In this document: piece by piece, positions 47,830 through 60,422 of the stretch
Position numbering within the stretch: position 1 is the first letter of the stretch
Layout of the letters: the number at the start of each line of letters is the position of its first letter
Source of the DNA: Candidatus Bartonella washoeensis Sb944nv
Lineage (GTDB): Bacteria > Pseudomonadota > Alphaproteobacteria > Rhizobiales > Rhizobiaceae
DNA: 64,000 nt
Assembly (NCBI RefSeq): GCF_000278135.1
Contig: NZ_JH725025.1
Coordinates: 100,832 to 164,831, forward strand
Direction of reading: 5' to 3'
The notes under the pieces: generated by a model
Seen by the model: the letters and a program-made list of their open reading frames with translations, nothing else
What the model was told of the DNA's origin: nothing
The model's database searches: none
Position numbers and translations under genes: made by a program

Positions 47830-48636
47830 TTAATAACGACCTGCATTAATAGAAGCAGCCGAACCAAAATGCACATCTCCAGCTGTTATAATTGCGTGCT
47901 GACCACTTTTTTGTTTTATGATGCAGTTAAAATCGTTATCAAGACCATCAAAAATACCTTCGATGATTTTTTCATCATTGATTATTTTAACATGCTGCCC
48001 AAGGTGAGCAGAGTATAAAAGCCATTTTTTGCGGATTACATCGCATCCTCCTGACTGCTTCCAAAGGAGATAATTTTTAGAAAAATATTCAGTTAAAACT
48101 GTAAATAACTGTTCTGCATCAACATGCAAACCGACATTTTTTAGGCTTGAAGTGGGATATGGTGCATCTTCATAGTTATATTTTACATTTATTCCAATAC
48201 CAATAACCAATGCATATTGTTGTGATGGCAATTTGAATATCTCAAGCAAAATTCCAGAGCTTTTAGCGCCTCCTAGCAAAATATCATTTGGCCACTTTAA
48301 GCTAACGATACTGTTGGTTTGTTTTTCATCTTTTTTTATAAATTGTTTTACTGCTTCTACTACACTGACTCCAGCAACGAAACCAAGCTGAGCAGCAGTT
48401 TGATGAACAATATCATCAGTTAATAAAAGACTAGAATAAAGGTTCCCTTTCGGACTAGACCATTTTCTACCTCTTCTTGCTCTTCCCTGTGATTGTTCTT
48501 GTGCAACAACCCAGTGATAACCTTTATGACAAGTTTGTGCTTTTCGCTGTGCAACGAGATTTGTTGAATCAACAGTTCCGTAAGATTCAACAGTGTATCC
48601 TTGTTTTTGTGCAAAATCTGATAAGATATAAACCAT
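47830..48636 (-). CDS. birA: Biotin--[acetyl-CoA-carboxylase] ligase BirA (ligase-only form)
   Basis: Attaches biotin to the carrier domain of acetyl-CoA carboxylase via biotinyl-AMP. The ATP/biotin loop is QGRARRGRKWSSP at about 50-62. KWPNDILLGG and IGIGINVKYN complete the active site. It lacks the N-terminal DNA-binding domain of E. coli BirA, so it should not act as a repressor. The length is 268 aa. Five bases separate it from the nuoN stop, a conserved rhizobial arrangement. Confidence 0.93.
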   Translation of the reverse strand: MVYILSDFAQKQGYTVESYGTVDSTNLVAQRKAQTCHKGYHWVVAQEQSQGRARRGRKWSSPKGNLYSSLLLTDDIVHQTAAQLGFVAGVSVVEAVKQFIKKDEKQTNSIVSLKWPNDILLGGAKSSGILLEIFKLPSQQYALVIGIGINVKYNYEDAPYPTSSLKNVGLHVDAEQLFTVLTEYFSKNYLLWKQSGGCDVIRKKWLLYSAHLGQHVKIINDEKIIEGIFDGLDNDFNCIIKQKSGQHAIITAGDVHFGSAASINAGRY

Positions 48637-48641
48637 ATTTA

Positions 48642-50096
48642 TTAAAACAATGCGGCTGCGGCTTTTTCTGCCAACTCAGCAAACCAAATTCCCAAAAGCG
48701 TATAAAACAAAATGAATAATGCAGAAAAACCAAGACAAAATTGAAGCTCATTGGACAAAGCAATAAAATGTACCTTTGCTTCATCGAACCACATAATTTT
48801 GATGACTCGCAAATAGTAAAAAGCTCCAACAACAGATGCTATCATACCAACGACAGCAAGTGGAGTAAGTCCAGCATGAACAGCGGCAGAAAATGTATAC
48901 CACTTTCCAAAAAAACCAGCCATAGGGGGTATACTTGCTAAAGAAAAAAGCTGTATAGTCATCACAACAGCCATAAATGGATTTGTCTTTACCAACCCTG
49001 AAAGATCATAAATATTTTCAACATTTCCACCACTAGAGCGCATTCCAAGAATAAAGGCAAATGAACCAATCGTCATACTAAGATAAATGGTCATATAAAG
49101 AATAACGCTTTTTACCCCAAGCATATCTCCAGCAGCTAAACCAACAAGCGCATATCCCATATGACTAATTGATGAATAAGCCATTAAACGCTTAATATTG
49201 CTCTGGCCAATTGCAGCAAATGCACCGAGTATCATTGATGCAATTGCCATAAACACTAAAATTTGCTGCCATGCAGGCATAGAGCCATCGGAACTGCCTA
49301 GAGGAATGAAAGTCATAACAATAATACGAACAATTAAGGCCATTGCCGCAACTTTAGGAGCACCAGCAAAAAATGCCGCAATCGGTGTGGGAGCTCCCTC
49401 GTAAACATCAGGCGTCCACATATGAAATGGAACAGCAGAAATTTTGAAAGCCAAACCAGCCAAAATAAAGACAATTCCAAAGATAACACCCAGTTGTAAA
49501 CTTTCACCTTTTAAAGCAACAGCAATTTCGCGAAAACCAATTTGACCAGTAAAACCATAAATCAAAGAAATACCATAAAGTAATAATCCTGAAGACAATG
49601 CTCCCAAAACAAAGTATTTTATACCAGCCTCAGAAGATTTTACATTATTACGATTAATCGCAGCTAAAACATATAAAGCCAAGGATTGTAGTTCTAATCC
49701 CATATAAAGTGACAGCATATTACCAGCCGAAATCATAAACATCATGCCAAGGGTTGCTAAAAGAACGAGCACTGGAAATTCAAATATATCAAACTTATGC
49801 GTACAGGTAAAATTGACAGACATAATAAGGGCAAAGAGAGCACCAATAAGCGTTAAAATTTTCATATAACGGCCGAAAGAATCAATAATAAGCGCATTGT
49901 TTTGAAATAAACCACCTTTCGGAAAAACAACGATAATAACAATGGCTGCAACAACAAGGGCAATGGCCAAACCAGTTACAGTTAAAAAGGAACGTGCATT
50001 GGAATAAACACCAATCAAAAGCAATACTATCGCCCCCAATGCTATTAAAATTTCTGGAAAAATTAACACTAATTGAGCTATTATTTCAGTTTGCAT
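48642..50096 (-). CDS. nuoN: NADH-quinone oxidoreductase subunit N
   Basis: Antiporter-like proton-pumping membrane subunit of complex I. About 14 helices; conserved charged residues lie in [33 protein letters not shown] and [17 protein letters not shown]. The length is 484 aa from the ATG at 50096, which has AGAGAAG at proper distance; the in-frame ATG six bases earlier is too close to that site. It is the last nuo gene, immediately before birA. Confidence 0.95.
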   Translation of the reverse strand: MQTEIIAQLVLIFPEILIALGAIVLLLIGVYSNARSFLTVTGLAIALVVAAIVIIVVFPKGGLFQNNALIIDSFGRYMKILTLIGALFALIMSVNFTCTHKFDIFEFPVLVLLATLGMMFMISAGNMLSLYMGLELQSLALYVLAAINRNNVKSSEAGIKYFVLGALSSGLLLYGISLIYGFTGQIGFREIAVALKGESLQLGVIFGIVFILAGLAFKISAVPFHMWTPDVYEGAPTPIAAFFAGAPKVAAMALIVRIIVMTFIPLGSSDGSMPAWQQILVFMAIASMILGAFAAIGQSNIKRLMAYSSISHMGYALVGLAAGDMLGVKSVILYMTIYLSMTIGSFAFILGMRSSGGNVENIYDLSGLVKTNPFMAVVMTIQLFSLASIPPMAGFFGKWYTFSAAVHAGLTPLAVVGMIASVVGAFYYLRVIKIMWFDEAKVHFIALSNELQFCLGFSALFILFYTLLGIWFAELAEKAAAALF

Positions 50097-50114
50097 GAGC
50101 ATTCTTCTCTTAAT

Positions 50115-51584
50115 CTAGTGTAGTTTATTGATGAGGGCTTCTACAGAAAACGCCGTTGCTTTAAGAATAGATGTTGGATAGATACCAAAAAATATTGTAA
50201 GAATAACCATCGGATAAAGAATGATTTTCTCTCTTAAAGAGAGATCAAGAAGTACTTTCAAGTTCTCTTTATCCAAGGAACCAAAAACCACACGCCGATA
50301 AAGATAAAGTGCATAAGCAGCTGATAAAATAACACCGGTTGTAGCAAAAACGACAACCAATTTATTTACTTCAAAAACACCTATTAAGGTTAAAAATTCT
50401 CCCAAAAATCCTGAGCTGCCAGGTAAACCAACATTTGCCATCGTGAAGATCAAAAAAACAACAGCATATTTGGGCATGTTATTCACTAAACCACCAAAAG
50501 CTGAAATTTCACGTGTATGCAAACGATCGTAGATAACCCCGACACAAAGAAATAAAGCTGCTGAAACAATTCCATGCGATAGCATTTGATAAATAGCTCC
50601 TTGGATACTCTGTTCATTCGCAGCAAAAATGCCCATAGTCACATATCCCATATGTGCTATTGAGGAATAAGCAATAAGTTTCTTTATATCATTTTGAACA
50701 AGAGCAACTAGCGATGTATAAATAATCGCAATAAGCGATAATGTAAAAACCAAAGGAGCAAAATCAGCTGAGGCAAGTGGAAACATTGGCAAAGAAAAAC
50801 GAAGAAAACCATAACCTCCTAACTTGAGTAATACACCGGCTAAAATAACAGAACCAGCTGTCGGTGCTTCTACGTGTGCATCAGGTAACCAAGTATGGAC
50901 TGGCCACATAGGCATTTTAACCGCAAAAGAAGCAAAAAATGCAAGCCATAACCACATTTGCATATGTGCTGGAAATCGGTAAGTTAATAAAGTTGGTATA
51001 TCGAGTGTTCCTGCTTCCCAATACATAACCATAATAGCAACCAGCATAAGCACTGAGCCAAGTAAAGTATAAAGAAAAAACTTCATACTCGCATAAACGC
51101 GACGTGCCCCACCCCAAACACCTATAATAATAAACATTGGAATAAGGCTACCTTCAAAAAAAACATAAAACAATATTGCATCAAGAGCACAAAAGACTCC
51201 AATAATCGCAACTTCAAGAAGCAGAAAAGCAATCATATAAGCTTTTAATCTATCTTTAATATTCTCCCAACTTGCTAAAATACAGAAAGGCAAAAGAAAA
51301 GCCGAAAGAACAACAAAAAGAATAGAAATACCATCAACCCCCATATGATAGCTAATCCCCCCTCCTAACCAATTGAATTTCTCAACCATTTGAAAATGAG
51401 CGTTTGTATGATCAAAACCAGCCCAAATAATTAGCGAAATAATGAAAACAAAAACACTTGTAAAAAATGCTACATTGCGGATATTATGTCGTGCTACTTC
51501 GCTATCGTCTTTGATAAATAAAATCAGAATCACACCAACAAGCGGTAAAAAGGTAACTGTAGAAAGAATAGGCCAATCAGTCAT
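50115..51584 (-). CDS. nuoM: NADH-quinone oxidoreductase subunit M
   Basis: Antiporter-like proton-pumping subunit. About 14 helices with conserved [13 protein letters not shown], the lysine/histidine region [20 protein letters not shown] and [19 protein letters not shown]. The ATG at 51584 shares its A with the nuoL TGA stop, so translation is coupled; a longer in-frame reading to 51611 is not needed. The length is 489 aa. Confidence 0.95.
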   Translation of the reverse strand: MTDWPILSTVTFLPLVGVILILFIKDDSEVARHNIRNVAFFTSVFVFIISLIIWAGFDHTNAHFQMVEKFNWLGGGISYHMGVDGISILFVVLSAFLLPFCILASWENIKDRLKAYMIAFLLLEVAIIGVFCALDAILFYVFFEGSLIPMFIIIGVWGGARRVYASMKFFLYTLLGSVLMLVAIMVMYWEAGTLDIPTLLTYRFPAHMQMWLWLAFFASFAVKMPMWPVHTWLPDAHVEAPTAGSVILAGVLLKLGGYGFLRFSLPMFPLASADFAPLVFTLSLIAIIYTSLVALVQNDIKKLIAYSSIAHMGYVTMGIFAANEQSIQGAIYQMLSHGIVSAALFLCVGVIYDRLHTREISAFGGLVNNMPKYAVVFLIFTMANVGLPGSSGFLGEFLTLIGVFEVNKLVVVFATTGVILSAAYALYLYRRVVFGSLDKENLKVLLDLSLREKIILYPMVILTIFFGIYPTSILKATAFSVEALINKLH

Positions 51585-53548
51585 CAGTTTACACTCCCGA
51601 TCATCATCCATGTGATAAGCGCGGCAATACCAATAAGCATTGCAAATGCATAATGATAAAGATAGCCTGTCTGCATCCGAACAACTCTATTTGTAATATC
51701 AACAACACGTGCGGCAATACCATTTGGACCTAAACCATCAATAATCGTGCCATCACCCACTTTCCAAAGAAAGAAACCAATTCTTAAAGCAGAACGAACA
51801 AACAAAAAGTGATATAATTGATCGAAATACCATTTTTGGTAAAGAAATTGATGCACTCTAGGCATAACCCCAGCCAATTTCTTTGGAAGAGAAGGTATAG
51901 AAATATAGAATAAATAGGCTAACATAAGCCCGAGAACCATTGCTATAAATGGTGACCATTTTACCCAAGTGAATACATTATGCGCATCGTGAAGAATATG
52001 ATTATGGCTATTTGTAAATAACGCCCCCTTCCAAAAAGCATCATACAAATCACCAAAAAAATAAGGTTGGAAAATGAAACCCGCAAATATTGCTCCAATA
52101 GATAAAATAAAGAGTGGAATCAACATGACTGGTGGAGATTCATGCACATGGTGCATAACATCAACAGTTGCCCGTGGTTTACCATGAAATGTCATAAATA
52201 TAAGCCGCCACGAATAAAAACTTGTTAATAAAGCTGAAAAAACAAGAAGCCAAAAAGCATATCCCGAAGCAATATTATGCGATGCAAAAGAAGCTTCTAT
52301 AATCGCATCTTTCGAGAAAAAACCCGCTGTGCCGAAAAGTGTTCCAGGAATTCCAACACCAGTCAATGCAATCGTTCCTATGATCATCATCCAATAAGTT
52401 GCTTGTATATGTTTACGCAATCCCCCCATTTTTCGCATGTCTTGTTCATCAGATACTGCATGTATCACGGAACCTGCACCAAGAAATAATAAAGCCTTAA
52501 AAAAAGCATGGGTAAAGAGATGGAAAATAGCCGCTCCATAAGCTCCAACACCTAATGCAACAAACATATAACCAAGTTGCGAACATGTAGAATAAGCAAT
52601 AACACGCTTAATATCATTTTGCACTAACCCGACAGTTGCTGCAAAAAAAGCAGTTGTTGCTCCAACAATAATAATGATTGTCAAAGCAGTTGAAGAAAGT
52701 TCAAAAATTGGTGACATCCGCGCAACCATAAAGACGCCAGCAGTTACCATTGTTGCTGCATGAATAAGTGCTGATACAGGTGTCGGTCCCTCCATTGCAT
52801 CAGGGAGCCATGTATGTAAAAGAAATTGCGCTGATTTCCCCATAGCACCAATAAATAACAAACAGCATGTAACAGTAATGGCTGTCTGTCCATCAAGATG
52901 CCAATTGCCAAACGTCACACTTTGTACAAAATTATTGTCAGCAGCTTTTGCAAAAATAGAAGCAAAATCAACAGATTGAAATAAAACAAAAATACTAAAA
53001 ATTCCTAAGAGAAAGCCAAAGTCTCCAACACGATTAACCACAAAAGCCTTCATTGCCGCTCTGTTCGCAGAATCTCGTTGAAACCAAAAACCAATGAGCA
53101 AATAAGAAGCAAGCCCCACACCTTCCCATCCAAAAAACATCTGAATCAAATTATTGGATGTCACCAACATAAGCATCATAAATGTAAATAAAGAAAGATA
53201 AGAAAAAAAACGAGATCTTGAAGGATCATGGTGCATATAACCAATTGAATAAATATGCACTAATGCCGAAACACTGTTTACAACAACAAGCATAACAACT
53301 GTTAATGTGTCAACATGCAAAGCCCAATCAAAAGTTAATCCATCGACGGTAAGCCAATGTAATACCAATGCATCAACTGTTGGAGCATGACCAAGTGCAA
53401 TACTGAAAAAGGCTACCCACGACAATATGGCGACAATCACCATAAAGCTACATGTTACCAATTCACTCGCTCGATCTCCTATGGTTTTTCCACCTAGTGC
53501 AGCAATTAAAAAGCCCAAAAGTGGAAGAAAGACGATCGTATAATACAT
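51584..53548 (-). CDS. nuoL: NADH-quinone oxidoreductase subunit L
   Basis: Largest antiporter-like subunit with the long lateral helix. Conserved segments include [23 protein letters not shown] (split here by one helix), [21 protein letters not shown] and [19 protein letters not shown]. The C-terminus carries the amphipathic HL helix and a final membrane anchor. The ATG at 53548 gives 654 aa; a GTG one codon earlier is also possible. Confidence 0.95.
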   Translation of the reverse strand: MYYTIVFLPLLGFLIAALGGKTIGDRASELVTCSFMVIVAILSWVAFFSIALGHAPTVDALVLHWLTVDGLTFDWALHVDTLTVVMLVVVNSVSALVHIYSIGYMHHDPSRSRFFSYLSLFTFMMLMLVTSNNLIQMFFGWEGVGLASYLLIGFWFQRDSANRAAMKAFVVNRVGDFGFLLGIFSIFVLFQSVDFASIFAKAADNNFVQSVTFGNWHLDGQTAITVTCCLLFIGAMGKSAQFLLHTWLPDAMEGPTPVSALIHAATMVTAGVFMVARMSPIFELSSTALTIIIIVGATTAFFAATVGLVQNDIKRVIAYSTCSQLGYMFVALGVGAYGAAIFHLFTHAFFKALLFLGAGSVIHAVSDEQDMRKMGGLRKHIQATYWMMIIGTIALTGVGIPGTLFGTAGFFSKDAIIEASFASHNIASGYAFWLLVFSALLTSFYSWRLIFMTFHGKPRATVDVMHHVHESPPVMLIPLFILSIGAIFAGFIFQPYFFGDLYDAFWKGALFTNSHNHILHDAHNVFTWVKWSPFIAMVLGLMLAYLFYISIPSLPKKLAGVMPRVHQFLYQKWYFDQLYHFLFVRSALRIGFFLWKVGDGTIIDGLGPNGIAARVVDITNRVVRMQTGYLYHYAFAMLIGIAALITWMMIGSVN

Positions 53549-53554
53549 CACTGG

Positions 53555-53863
53555 TCAGCCTTTCATTACATTAACATCTTCAACCGCAATAGAACCACGA
53601 TTACGGAAAAAAACCACAAGAATTGCTAAACCAATTGCCGCTTCAGCAGCTGCTACTGTTAAAATAAATAAAGCAAATATCTGACCAACAAGATCATGAA
53701 GAAACGCTGAAAATGCAACAAAATTGAGATTAACTGAAAGCAATATAAGCTCAATAGACATCAAGATAATAATCACATTTTTTCTGTTGAGAAAAATTCC
53801 AGCAATACCAATTGTAAACATTAGAGCAGAAACAATCAGATAATGAGTGATATCAATGTGCAT
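53555..53863 (-). CDS. nuoK: NADH-quinone oxidoreductase subunit K
   Basis: Small three-helix membrane subunit. The key glutamates are visible in [15 protein letters not shown] and [12 protein letters not shown]. The length of 102 aa is standard. It is spaced 9 bp from nuoJ and 6 bp from nuoL. Confidence 0.95.
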   Translation of the reverse strand: MHIDITHYLIVSALMFTIGIAGIFLNRKNVIIILMSIELILLSVNLNFVAFSAFLHDLVGQIFALFILTVAAAEAAIGLAILVVFFRNRGSIAVEDVNVMKG

Positions 53864-53872
53864 GCCCCCCCC

Positions 53873-54493
53873 TTAAACACCCTTACCTGATTCAACTTTT
53901 TTGATTTCAATTGCATCTTCTACTGTTCTAGAAACTTGCACTGCAATAGACTGTCGCTTTACACCTGATTTATGACGAAGTGTCAAAACAATAGCACCAA
54001 TCATCGCAACCAATAAAATTATTCCAGCAATTTGAAAGTAGAAAACATAATCCGTGTAAAGGATATCGCCTAACGCCTGTGTATTTGTCCGCAGCGCTAA
54101 ATCTGGCATTGGTTGCATAATATGTGATCTAAGAATTGGAGAAAAATGGCTGCTAACAAAAACAACCATCAATTCTACGGCAACAACAACTCCAATAAAA
54201 ACTCCAATAGGAGCGTACTGAAGTGCACCACTTTTTAACTCAGCAAAATCAACGTCAAGCATCATAACCACAAATAAAAACAAAACAGCAACAGCCCCAA
54301 CATAAACAACGAGCAGAATAAGCCCTAAAAATTCTGCTCCTGCAAGCAAAAACAAAGCAGAAGCATTAAAAAATGCCAATATTAAAAACAAGACTGAATG
54401 CACTGGATTGCGCGCTGTAATAACAACAACCGCACTCGCAAGCATAATAAAAGCAAACAAATAGAAAAATGCCGCCGCTAGATCTGTTAGCAT
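53873..54493 (-). CDS. nuoJ: NADH-quinone oxidoreductase subunit J
   Basis: Five-helix membrane subunit. The third-helix region LGLILLVVYVGAVAVLFLFV holds the pi-bulge tyrosine of the proton path. The length is 206 aa; residues after about 170 are a polar tail (KSGVKRQSIAVQVSRTVEDA). GAGGAGAAG precedes the ATG. A 95-bp gap separates it from nuoI, one of the three largest in the operon. Confidence 0.94.
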   Translation of the reverse strand: MLTDLAAAFFYLFAFIMLASAVVVITARNPVHSVLFLILAFFNASALFLLAGAEFLGLILLVVYVGAVAVLFLFVVMMLDVDFAELKSGALQYAPIGVFIGVVVAVELMVVFVSSHFSPILRSHIMQPMPDLALRTNTQALGDILYTDYVFYFQIAGIILLVAMIGAIVLTLRHKSGVKRQSIAVQVSRTVEDAIEIKKVESGKGV

Positions 54494-54588
54494 AGGCTTC
54501 TCCTCAACTCATCAAACAATTGGTATAAGACTTATACCAGATTACAATTTACCGGAAAAATTATCCGACACTTCATTCAACGATACAT

Positions 54589-55080
54589 TTAACGATAAGG
54601 TGCATCGATCAATATATTCCGAGCGATTTCTCGCTCCCAGCGATCTCCATTCAATAAAAGCTTTTCTTTATCATAATAAAGTTCTTCACGTGTTTCCGTG
54701 GCAAACTCAAAATTAGGACCTTCGACAATGGCTTCAACCGGACATGCTTCTTGACAAAAACCGCAGTAAATACATTTAACCATATCTATATCATAACGGA
54801 CAGTTCTACGCGTACCGTCATTGCGCCGTGGTCCTGCTTCAATTGTAATAGCTTGAGCAGGACAAATTGCTTCACACAATTTACACGCAATACACCGTTC
54901 TTCACCATTTGGATAGCGACGTAGCGCATGCTCACCACGAAAACGCTGAGAAACAACCCCCTTCTCATAAGGATAATTGATCGTAGGTTTTGGTGAAAAA
55001 AACTGACGCATTGCCAAGAAAAAAGCACTCACAAATTCCAATAAAAGGAGTGATTTTGCTGCTTGAATAAGACCTGACAT
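54589..55080 (-). CDS. nuoI: NADH-quinone oxidoreductase subunit I
   Basis: Peripheral-arm ferredoxin-like subunit binding clusters N6a and N6b. The two CxxCxxCxxxCP motifs are at C63-C66-C69-C73 and C103-C106-C109-C113. An N-terminal amphipathic helix (about 7-28) anchors it to the membrane arm. The length of 163 aa is usual for alphaproteobacteria. Confidence 0.96.
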   Translation of the reverse strand: MSGLIQAAKSLLLLEFVSAFFLAMRQFFSPKPTINYPYEKGVVSQRFRGEHALRRYPNGEERCIACKLCEAICPAQAITIEAGPRRNDGTRRTVRYDIDMVKCIYCGFCQEACPVEAIVEGPNFEFATETREELYYDKEKLLLNGDRWEREIARNILIDAPYR

Positions 55081-55094
55081 ATAAAGACCTCCTC

Positions 55095-56144
55095 TTAAGC
55101 AAAACCATTATATTTTAAGAAAGCAGCAGTTATTACAACCATCGCCAATGAAAGAGGAAGAAATATCTTCCAACCAAGTCGCATTAACTGATCATAGCGA
55201 TAGCGCGGAACAAATGCTTTAACCATAGCAAACCAAAAAAACACAAAACAAACCTTTAGAACAAACCAAATAATGCCAGGAACCCAATTAAGCCACGAAA
55301 CATCCAAGGGAGGCAACCAACCGCCTAAGAATAAAATGGTTGTTAATGCACACATTAAAACAATAGCAACATATTCACCAAGGAAAAAAAGCATGTAAGG
55401 TGTTGAAGAATACTCAACCATATGACCAGCTACAAGTTCTGATTCAGCTTCGACTAAGTCAAAAGGAGGACGATTTGTCTCCGCCAGTGCAGAAATAAAA
55501 AATATAATAAACATTGGGAAAAGCACTAACCAATTCCAATCAAGAAAACTGTTAAAAGGAAGACCAAGATTCGTACCAATGCCATGACTTTGTTTATGAA
55601 CAATTGTTGTAAGATCCAATGAACCACTCACTAAAATGACGGTTACAAGCACAAACCCAATTGAAACCTCGTAAGAGACCATCTGTGCAGCCGAACGAAG
55701 AGCTCCTAAGAAAGGATATTTTGAATTGGACGCCCACCCACCCATAATAACGCCATAAACCTCAAGAGATGAAATGGCTAAGATATAAAGCAAGCCAACA
55801 TTAATTTTCGCAACTTCCCAGCCTTCATTAACTGGAATAACAGCCCACGTGGATAAAGCAAGTGTAGCAGATACAAAAGGCGCCAAAAGAAAAACACCTT
55901 TATTAGCGCCAGCAGGGATAATAGGCTCTTTAACAACAAATTTAATTAAATCCGCAAAAGATTGTAATAATCCCCATGGACCAACAACATTCGGACCACG
56001 ACGTAATTGCACAGCTGCCCAAATTTTTCTATCTGCATAAAGAAGATAAGCAACTAAAACAAGAAGAACAACTAAAAGGAGAAGTGTTTTTCCAACTATA
56101 ATGAGTAATGGCGACAGCCAGGTCATAAAGAAATCATACATCAT
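55095..56144 (-). CDS. nuoH: NADH-quinone oxidoreductase subunit H
   Basis: Membrane subunit lining the quinone-binding chamber. About eight helices; the loop [21 protein letters not shown], the acidic [22 protein letters not shown] region and [15 protein letters not shown] are all conserved. The length is 349 aa. The second codon is also ATG, leaving the exact start ambiguous by one residue. Confidence 0.95.
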   Translation of the reverse strand: MMYDFFMTWLSPLLIIVGKTLLLLVVLLVLVAYLLYADRKIWAAVQLRRGPNVVGPWGLLQSFADLIKFVVKEPIIPAGANKGVFLLAPFVSATLALSTWAVIPVNEGWEVAKINVGLLYILAISSLEVYGVIMGGWASNSKYPFLGALRSAAQMVSYEVSIGFVLVTVILVSGSLDLTTIVHKQSHGIGTNLGLPFNSFLDWNWLVLFPMFIIFFISALAETNRPPFDLVEAESELVAGHMVEYSSTPYMLFFLGEYVAIVLMCALTTILFLGGWLPPLDVSWLNWVPGIIWFVLKVCFVFFWFAMVKAFVPRYRYDQLMRLGWKIFLPLSLAMVVITAAFLKYNGFA

Positions 56145-56163
56145 TATTCCTTTCCCTCTGCCT

Positions 56164-58233
56164 TTACTCTACAGCTTTCGTAGCACGACTCTTTGCGAGA
56201 GATGAGCATTCAGCCATAACTGCAGAAGCACGTGCTATCGGATTTGTCAAATAAAAATCTTTAATCATAGAAGTAAATGCTTGAGTTTCGAGAATAATCA
56301 TTTGTGAACCAAGTGCTTTAAGATCATTTATATTCGAAGGTGCTATATCATCAATGGCACAAAGGTGTGGATAATCATTAAACAAGCTCTGCCTTAATTG
56401 AGAAAGTGAATCAAAAGGGAGCTTCCGTCCTAAAACATCAGATAAAGCACGCAAAATAGCCCAATCTTCTTTTGCTTCACCTGGGGCAAAACCAGCCCGA
56501 TTTGTCATTTGAACACGTCCTTCTGTATTCACATAAAGTCCTGATTTTTCAGTGTAAGCTGATGCTGGCAAAATAACATCAGCGGCATGTGCCCCATTAT
56601 CACCATGGCTACCAATATAAATTGTAAAAGCTTTTGTATTGGCTAACTCTACTTCATCAGCACCAAGCAAAAATAAAACTTCACAGGTTTTAATAATATG
56701 CGCAATCCCAAGCTCGGAAGTAAAGCCAATATCCAATCCTCCAACAGTTGATGCAGCATTGTGAAGAACACCAAACCCATTCCATTCCTCGCTAAGAGCT
56801 CCAATACTATCAGCTAATTTCGCAAGGTTTTTTAAAACAGACAAACCTGCTTTACCTGAAAGAGCGCCCTCCCCGATAAGAATAAGTGGCCTCTCGGCTT
56901 TTTTTAACACATTAAAAAAAGCATCCTCTCCACGAACAAGTGCACTCAATGCATCAGTACCAGATCCAAGATAAGAATAAGGATAACGTAAATCGACCTT
57001 TTCTCCAATTAATGCAATGGGAAACCGTCCCACCCGTTGGCGCTTTAAAATACGTGCATTTAAAACAGCGGCTTCATGACGCGGATTAGATCCCACGATA
57101 AGCAGTGCATCAGCCTGTTCAATACCTGCAATCGTTGGATTAAAAATATAACTCGAACGTCCCAACTCAGGAGATAAAACCATCCCCCTTTGACGACAAT
57201 CAAATATCTTTGAATCCAATGAAAGCAGCAATGTTTTAAGTGCGTACATTTCCTCAACAGAGGCAAGATCTCCAGCAATAGCCCCAATTTTTTCTGGCAA
57301 GGCTTGAGAAATTACCATTTTAATTTTTGCAAAAGCTTCTGTCCAACTTACAGGTTGAAGCTTTCCATCTTTGCGCACATATGGCTTATCAAGCCGCTGA
57401 GTCCGTAATCCATCCCAAATAAAACGCGTCTTATCAGAAATCCATTCCTCATTTACATCTTCATTAGTACGCGGCATAATCCGCATAACTTCACGACCAC
57501 GGCTATCAATGCGGATAGCACTGCCAACAGCATCCATCACATCAATTGATTCTGTTTTAACCAGTTCCCATGGACGTGCATGAAATGCATAAGGTTTTGA
57601 AGTTAAAGCCCCGACTGGACAAAGATCAATAACATTACCCTGTAACTCAGATGTCATTGCTTTTTCAAGATATGTCGTAATTTCAGCATCTTCACCACGA
57701 CCTATCAAACCAAGCTCAGAAATACCCGCCACTTCCGTCGTAAAACGAACACAACGTGTGCAATGAATACACCGTGTCATAACAGTTTTCACAAGTGGTC
57801 CAATATATTTATCTTCTACAGCACGTTTATTTTCTGCATAACGAGAACAATCACGCCCATAAAGCATTGCTTGATCTTGAAGATCGCATTCTCCCCCTTG
57901 ATCACAGACAGGACAGTCCAAAGGATGATTGATAAGGAGAAATTCCATAACACCTTCACGTGCTTTTTTAACCATCGCAGTATTGGTAAAAATTTCAGGT
58001 ACCTCACCATTAGGCCCTAGCCGTAAATCGCGAACCCCCATAGCACAAGAGGCCTGAGGTTTTGGAGGCCCCCCCTTAACCTCAACCAAGCACATGCGGC
58101 AATTTCCAGCAATTGATAAAGATTCATGAAAACAAAAACGAGGAACTTCAGCACCAGCCGCCTCAGCAGCTTGAAGCAACGTATAATAATCAGGGACTTC
58201 AATCTCTTTACCATCAACTTTGATATTTATCAT
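56164..58233 (-). CDS. nuoG: NADH-quinone oxidoreductase subunit G
   Basis: Largest peripheral subunit, carrying most electron-transfer clusters. An N-terminal [2Fe-2S] ferredoxin domain ([15 protein letters not shown]) is followed by the HxxxCxxCxxxxxC motif [14 protein letters not shown] and [10 protein letters not shown]. An inactive molybdopterin-oxidoreductase domain fills the rest. The length is 689 aa from ATG 58233, with GTG 58236 possible; this is the shorter NuoG form of alphaproteobacteria and mitochondria. The additional N7-type CxxCxxxC cluster of E. coli is not apparent. Confidence 0.95.
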   Translation of the reverse strand: MINIKVDGKEIEVPDYYTLLQAAEAAGAEVPRFCFHESLSIAGNCRMCLVEVKGGPPKPQASCAMGVRDLRLGPNGEVPEIFTNTAMVKKAREGVMEFLLINHPLDCPVCDQGGECDLQDQAMLYGRDCSRYAENKRAVEDKYIGPLVKTVMTRCIHCTRCVRFTTEVAGISELGLIGRGEDAEITTYLEKAMTSELQGNVIDLCPVGALTSKPYAFHARPWELVKTESIDVMDAVGSAIRIDSRGREVMRIMPRTNEDVNEEWISDKTRFIWDGLRTQRLDKPYVRKDGKLQPVSWTEAFAKIKMVISQALPEKIGAIAGDLASVEEMYALKTLLLSLDSKIFDCRQRGMVLSPELGRSSYIFNPTIAGIEQADALLIVGSNPRHEAAVLNARILKRQRVGRFPIALIGEKVDLRYPYSYLGSGTDALSALVRGEDAFFNVLKKAERPLILIGEGALSGKAGLSVLKNLAKLADSIGALSEEWNGFGVLHNAASTVGGLDIGFTSELGIAHIIKTCEVLFLLGADEVELANTKAFTIYIGSHGDNGAHAADVILPASAYTEKSGLYVNTEGRVQMTNRAGFAPGEAKEDWAILRALSDVLGRKLPFDSLSQLRQSLFNDYPHLCAIDDIAPSNINDLKALGSQMIILETQAFTSMIKDFYLTNPIARASAVMAECSSLAKSRATKAVE

Positions 58234-58298
58234 CACTCATCCAGCCTGCGGATAATCCACTTAAAACTTGCATTCTGTTGCTCTTAGAACAAAATCTT

Positions 58299-59606
58299 CT
58301 ATCCCACTGCTTCCAAAGCCATATTTTTGCTTTGGACTACATTTCGCGTATAATCATCAATTCTACGCTCAATTTCTGGACGAAAATTACGTATCAATCC
58401 CTGCACAGGCCACGCAGCAGCATCACCAAGCGCACAAATAGTGTGCCCTTCAACTTGTTTAGACACTTCAAACAAAAGATCAACCTCACGTTTTTGTGCT
58501 CTTCCCTCAACCATACGCCCTAAAAGACGCATCATCCAACCCGTGCCTTCACGACACGGTGTACACTGACCACAACTCTCATGCTTGAAAAAAGCCGCTA
58601 TACGCCAAATTGCCTTGATAATATCGGTCGATTTATCCATAACAATCATACCACCTGTGCCAAAAGAAGATCCGACATCTCGCATACCATCAAAATCCAT
58701 GACTGCATCAATCATATCTTCACCACGAACCACTGGGCAAGAAGCACCTCCTGGAATAACTGCCAAAAGATTATTCCATCCACCACGAATACCACCCGTA
58801 TGTTTTTCAATTAATTCACGGAATGAAACACCCAGAGCATCTTCAAATGTACAAGGTGCATTAACATGCCCAGAAACCATAAACAGTTTCGTTCCAACAT
58901 TATTGGCACGTCCAATCGATGAAAACCACGAAGCACCCCGACGCAAAATTGTTGGAACAACAGCAATAGATTCTACATTATTTACTGTTGTTGGGCAGCC
59001 ATAAATCCCCATATTTGCAGGAAATGGTGGCTTAAGACGAGGCTGTCCTTTTTTGCCTTCAAGACTTTCCAGAAGAGCTGTTTCTTCGCCACAAATATAG
59101 GCACCAGCACCATGATGAATAATAATATCACAAGCATGTCCATATTTCGTTTTTTTGCCAAGTAAACCTGCTTCATAACATTCATCAACGGCAGCTTGAA
59201 GTGCTTCACGCTCACGAATATATTCACCACGAATATAGATAAAAGCAACATTTGCCCCCATGGCAAAAGTAGCAATTGCACATCCTTCAATCAAAGTATG
59301 GGGGTCATGCCGCAAAATATCACGGTCTTTACATGTTCCCGGCTCTGATTCATCTGCATTTACAACCAAATAATGAGGTCGACCATCACTCTGTTTTGGC
59401 ATAAAAGACCACTTCATTCCTGTAGGAAAACCAGCACCACCACGTCCACGCAAACCCGATGCCTTCACCTCATCAATGATCCAATCACGACCTTTGTCGA
59501 TAATCGATTTAATGCCATCCCAATGCCCACGCAACATCGCAGCCTTTAATGATTTATCTTTTAAGCCATAAAGATTGGTGAAAATGCGATCTTTATCAGC
59601 TAGCAT
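58299..59606 (-). CDS. nuoF: NADH-quinone oxidoreductase subunit F
   Basis: Subunit with the NADH site, FMN and cluster N3. The glycine-rich FMN loop [10 protein letters not shown] is at 54-63, and [16 protein letters not shown] carries the NADH-site glutamates. N3 ligands C345, C348 and C351 (ESCGQCTPC) plus a cysteine in HTICALGD are present. The length is 435 aa. It is separated from nuoE by a 147-bp gap. Confidence 0.96.
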   Translation of the reverse strand: MLADKDRIFTNLYGLKDKSLKAAMLRGHWDGIKSIIDKGRDWIIDEVKASGLRGRGGAGFPTGMKWSFMPKQSDGRPHYLVVNADESEPGTCKDRDILRHDPHTLIEGCAIATFAMGANVAFIYIRGEYIREREALQAAVDECYEAGLLGKKTKYGHACDIIIHHGAGAYICGEETALLESLEGKKGQPRLKPPFPANMGIYGCPTTVNNVESIAVVPTILRRGASWFSSIGRANNVGTKLFMVSGHVNAPCTFEDALGVSFRELIEKHTGGIRGGWNNLLAVIPGGASCPVVRGEDMIDAVMDFDGMRDVGSSFGTGGMIVMDKSTDIIKAIWRIAAFFKHESCGQCTPCREGTGWMMRLLGRMVEGRAQKREVDLLFEVSKQVEGHTICALGDAAAWPVQGLIRNFRPEIERRIDDYTRNVVQSKNMALEAVG

Positions 59607-59753
59607 ACCCCACCCTTTTTTCTTTTTTCCTTAGCATTCTTAGCTTTTCCTCAAATGCAATTTTAAAACATCTTGTCAAGATTTCTTACTTTTCGTTAAA
59701 TGTTGCCATAGTGCGTAGAATAATAAAAGATCTTCATCAAGAAAAAATACTTA

Positions 59754-60422
59754 TTATGTTTTCATTCTTTCCTTATCTTTTTTTAAAGATTTGAGGGATT
59801 TTTTTTCTTTCTCATCATCAAGGAGAGAAGTTAAACCACTAATCGGTTCCGATGATTTACGACTACTTTGCGGACCAACCGCTATTTCAGAACCTTTACC
59901 TGCTTCAAATGCATCAATAATTTCTTCAAGACGCTCAGCTGTAAGATCTTCATAAGTATCTTTAAAAATCATAACCATCGGAGCATTCACACAAGCACCA
60001 AGACACTCTACCTCTTCCCATGATAAAGTTCCATCCTGATTGGTAACAAAAGGCTCATGGTGAATTTTTTTCTGACAAACTTTAATCAATTCACCAGAAC
60101 CACGTAACATACAAGGAGTCGTACCACAAACCTGAACATGTGCCTTTGTTCCAACTGGCTTGAGCTGAAACTGAGTGTAAAAAGTCGCAACTTCTAGAAC
60201 ACGAATATAAGCCATAGAAAGAATCTGAGCGATATGCTCAATTGCAGCACGTGTCACCCAACCATCTTGCTCTTGAGCACGCATTAATAATGGAATTACA
60301 GCAGACTGCTCACGCCCCGCAGGATATTTTTTTATGGTATTTTTTGCCCATATCTGATTTTCTTTTGTAAAAGAAAACTCTGCGGGCTGATAAACATCAT
60401 CGGCAAGACGGCGCACGGACAT
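59754..60422 (-). CDS. nuoE: NADH-quinone oxidoreductase subunit E
   Basis: Thioredoxin-fold subunit binding [2Fe-2S] cluster N1a. Ligands are C99, C104, C140 and C144 (VCGTTPC, ECLGAC). At 222 aa it is longer than E. coli NuoE; residues after about 178 form a Ser/Lys-rich charged tail (KEKKSLKSLKKDKER) of no known role. The start overlaps the nuoD stop as TAATG. Confidence 0.95.
   Translation of the reverse strand: MSVRRLADDVYQPAEFSFTKENQIWAKNTIKKYPAGREQSAVIPLLMRAQEQDGWVTRAAIEHIAQILSMAYIRVLEVATFYTQFQLKPVGTKAHVQVCGTTPCMLRGSGELIKVCQKKIHHEPFVTNQDGTLSWEEVECLGACVNAPMVMIFKDTYEDLTAERLEEIIDAFEAGKGSEIAVGPQSSRKSSEPISGLTSLLDDEKEKKSLKSLKKDKERMKT

Noticed and set aside
58585..59004. 139-codon plus-strand frame opposite nuoF
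   Set aside because: It lies wholly antisense to nuoF, whose motifs are complete. Low-complexity antisense frames of this length are expected there.
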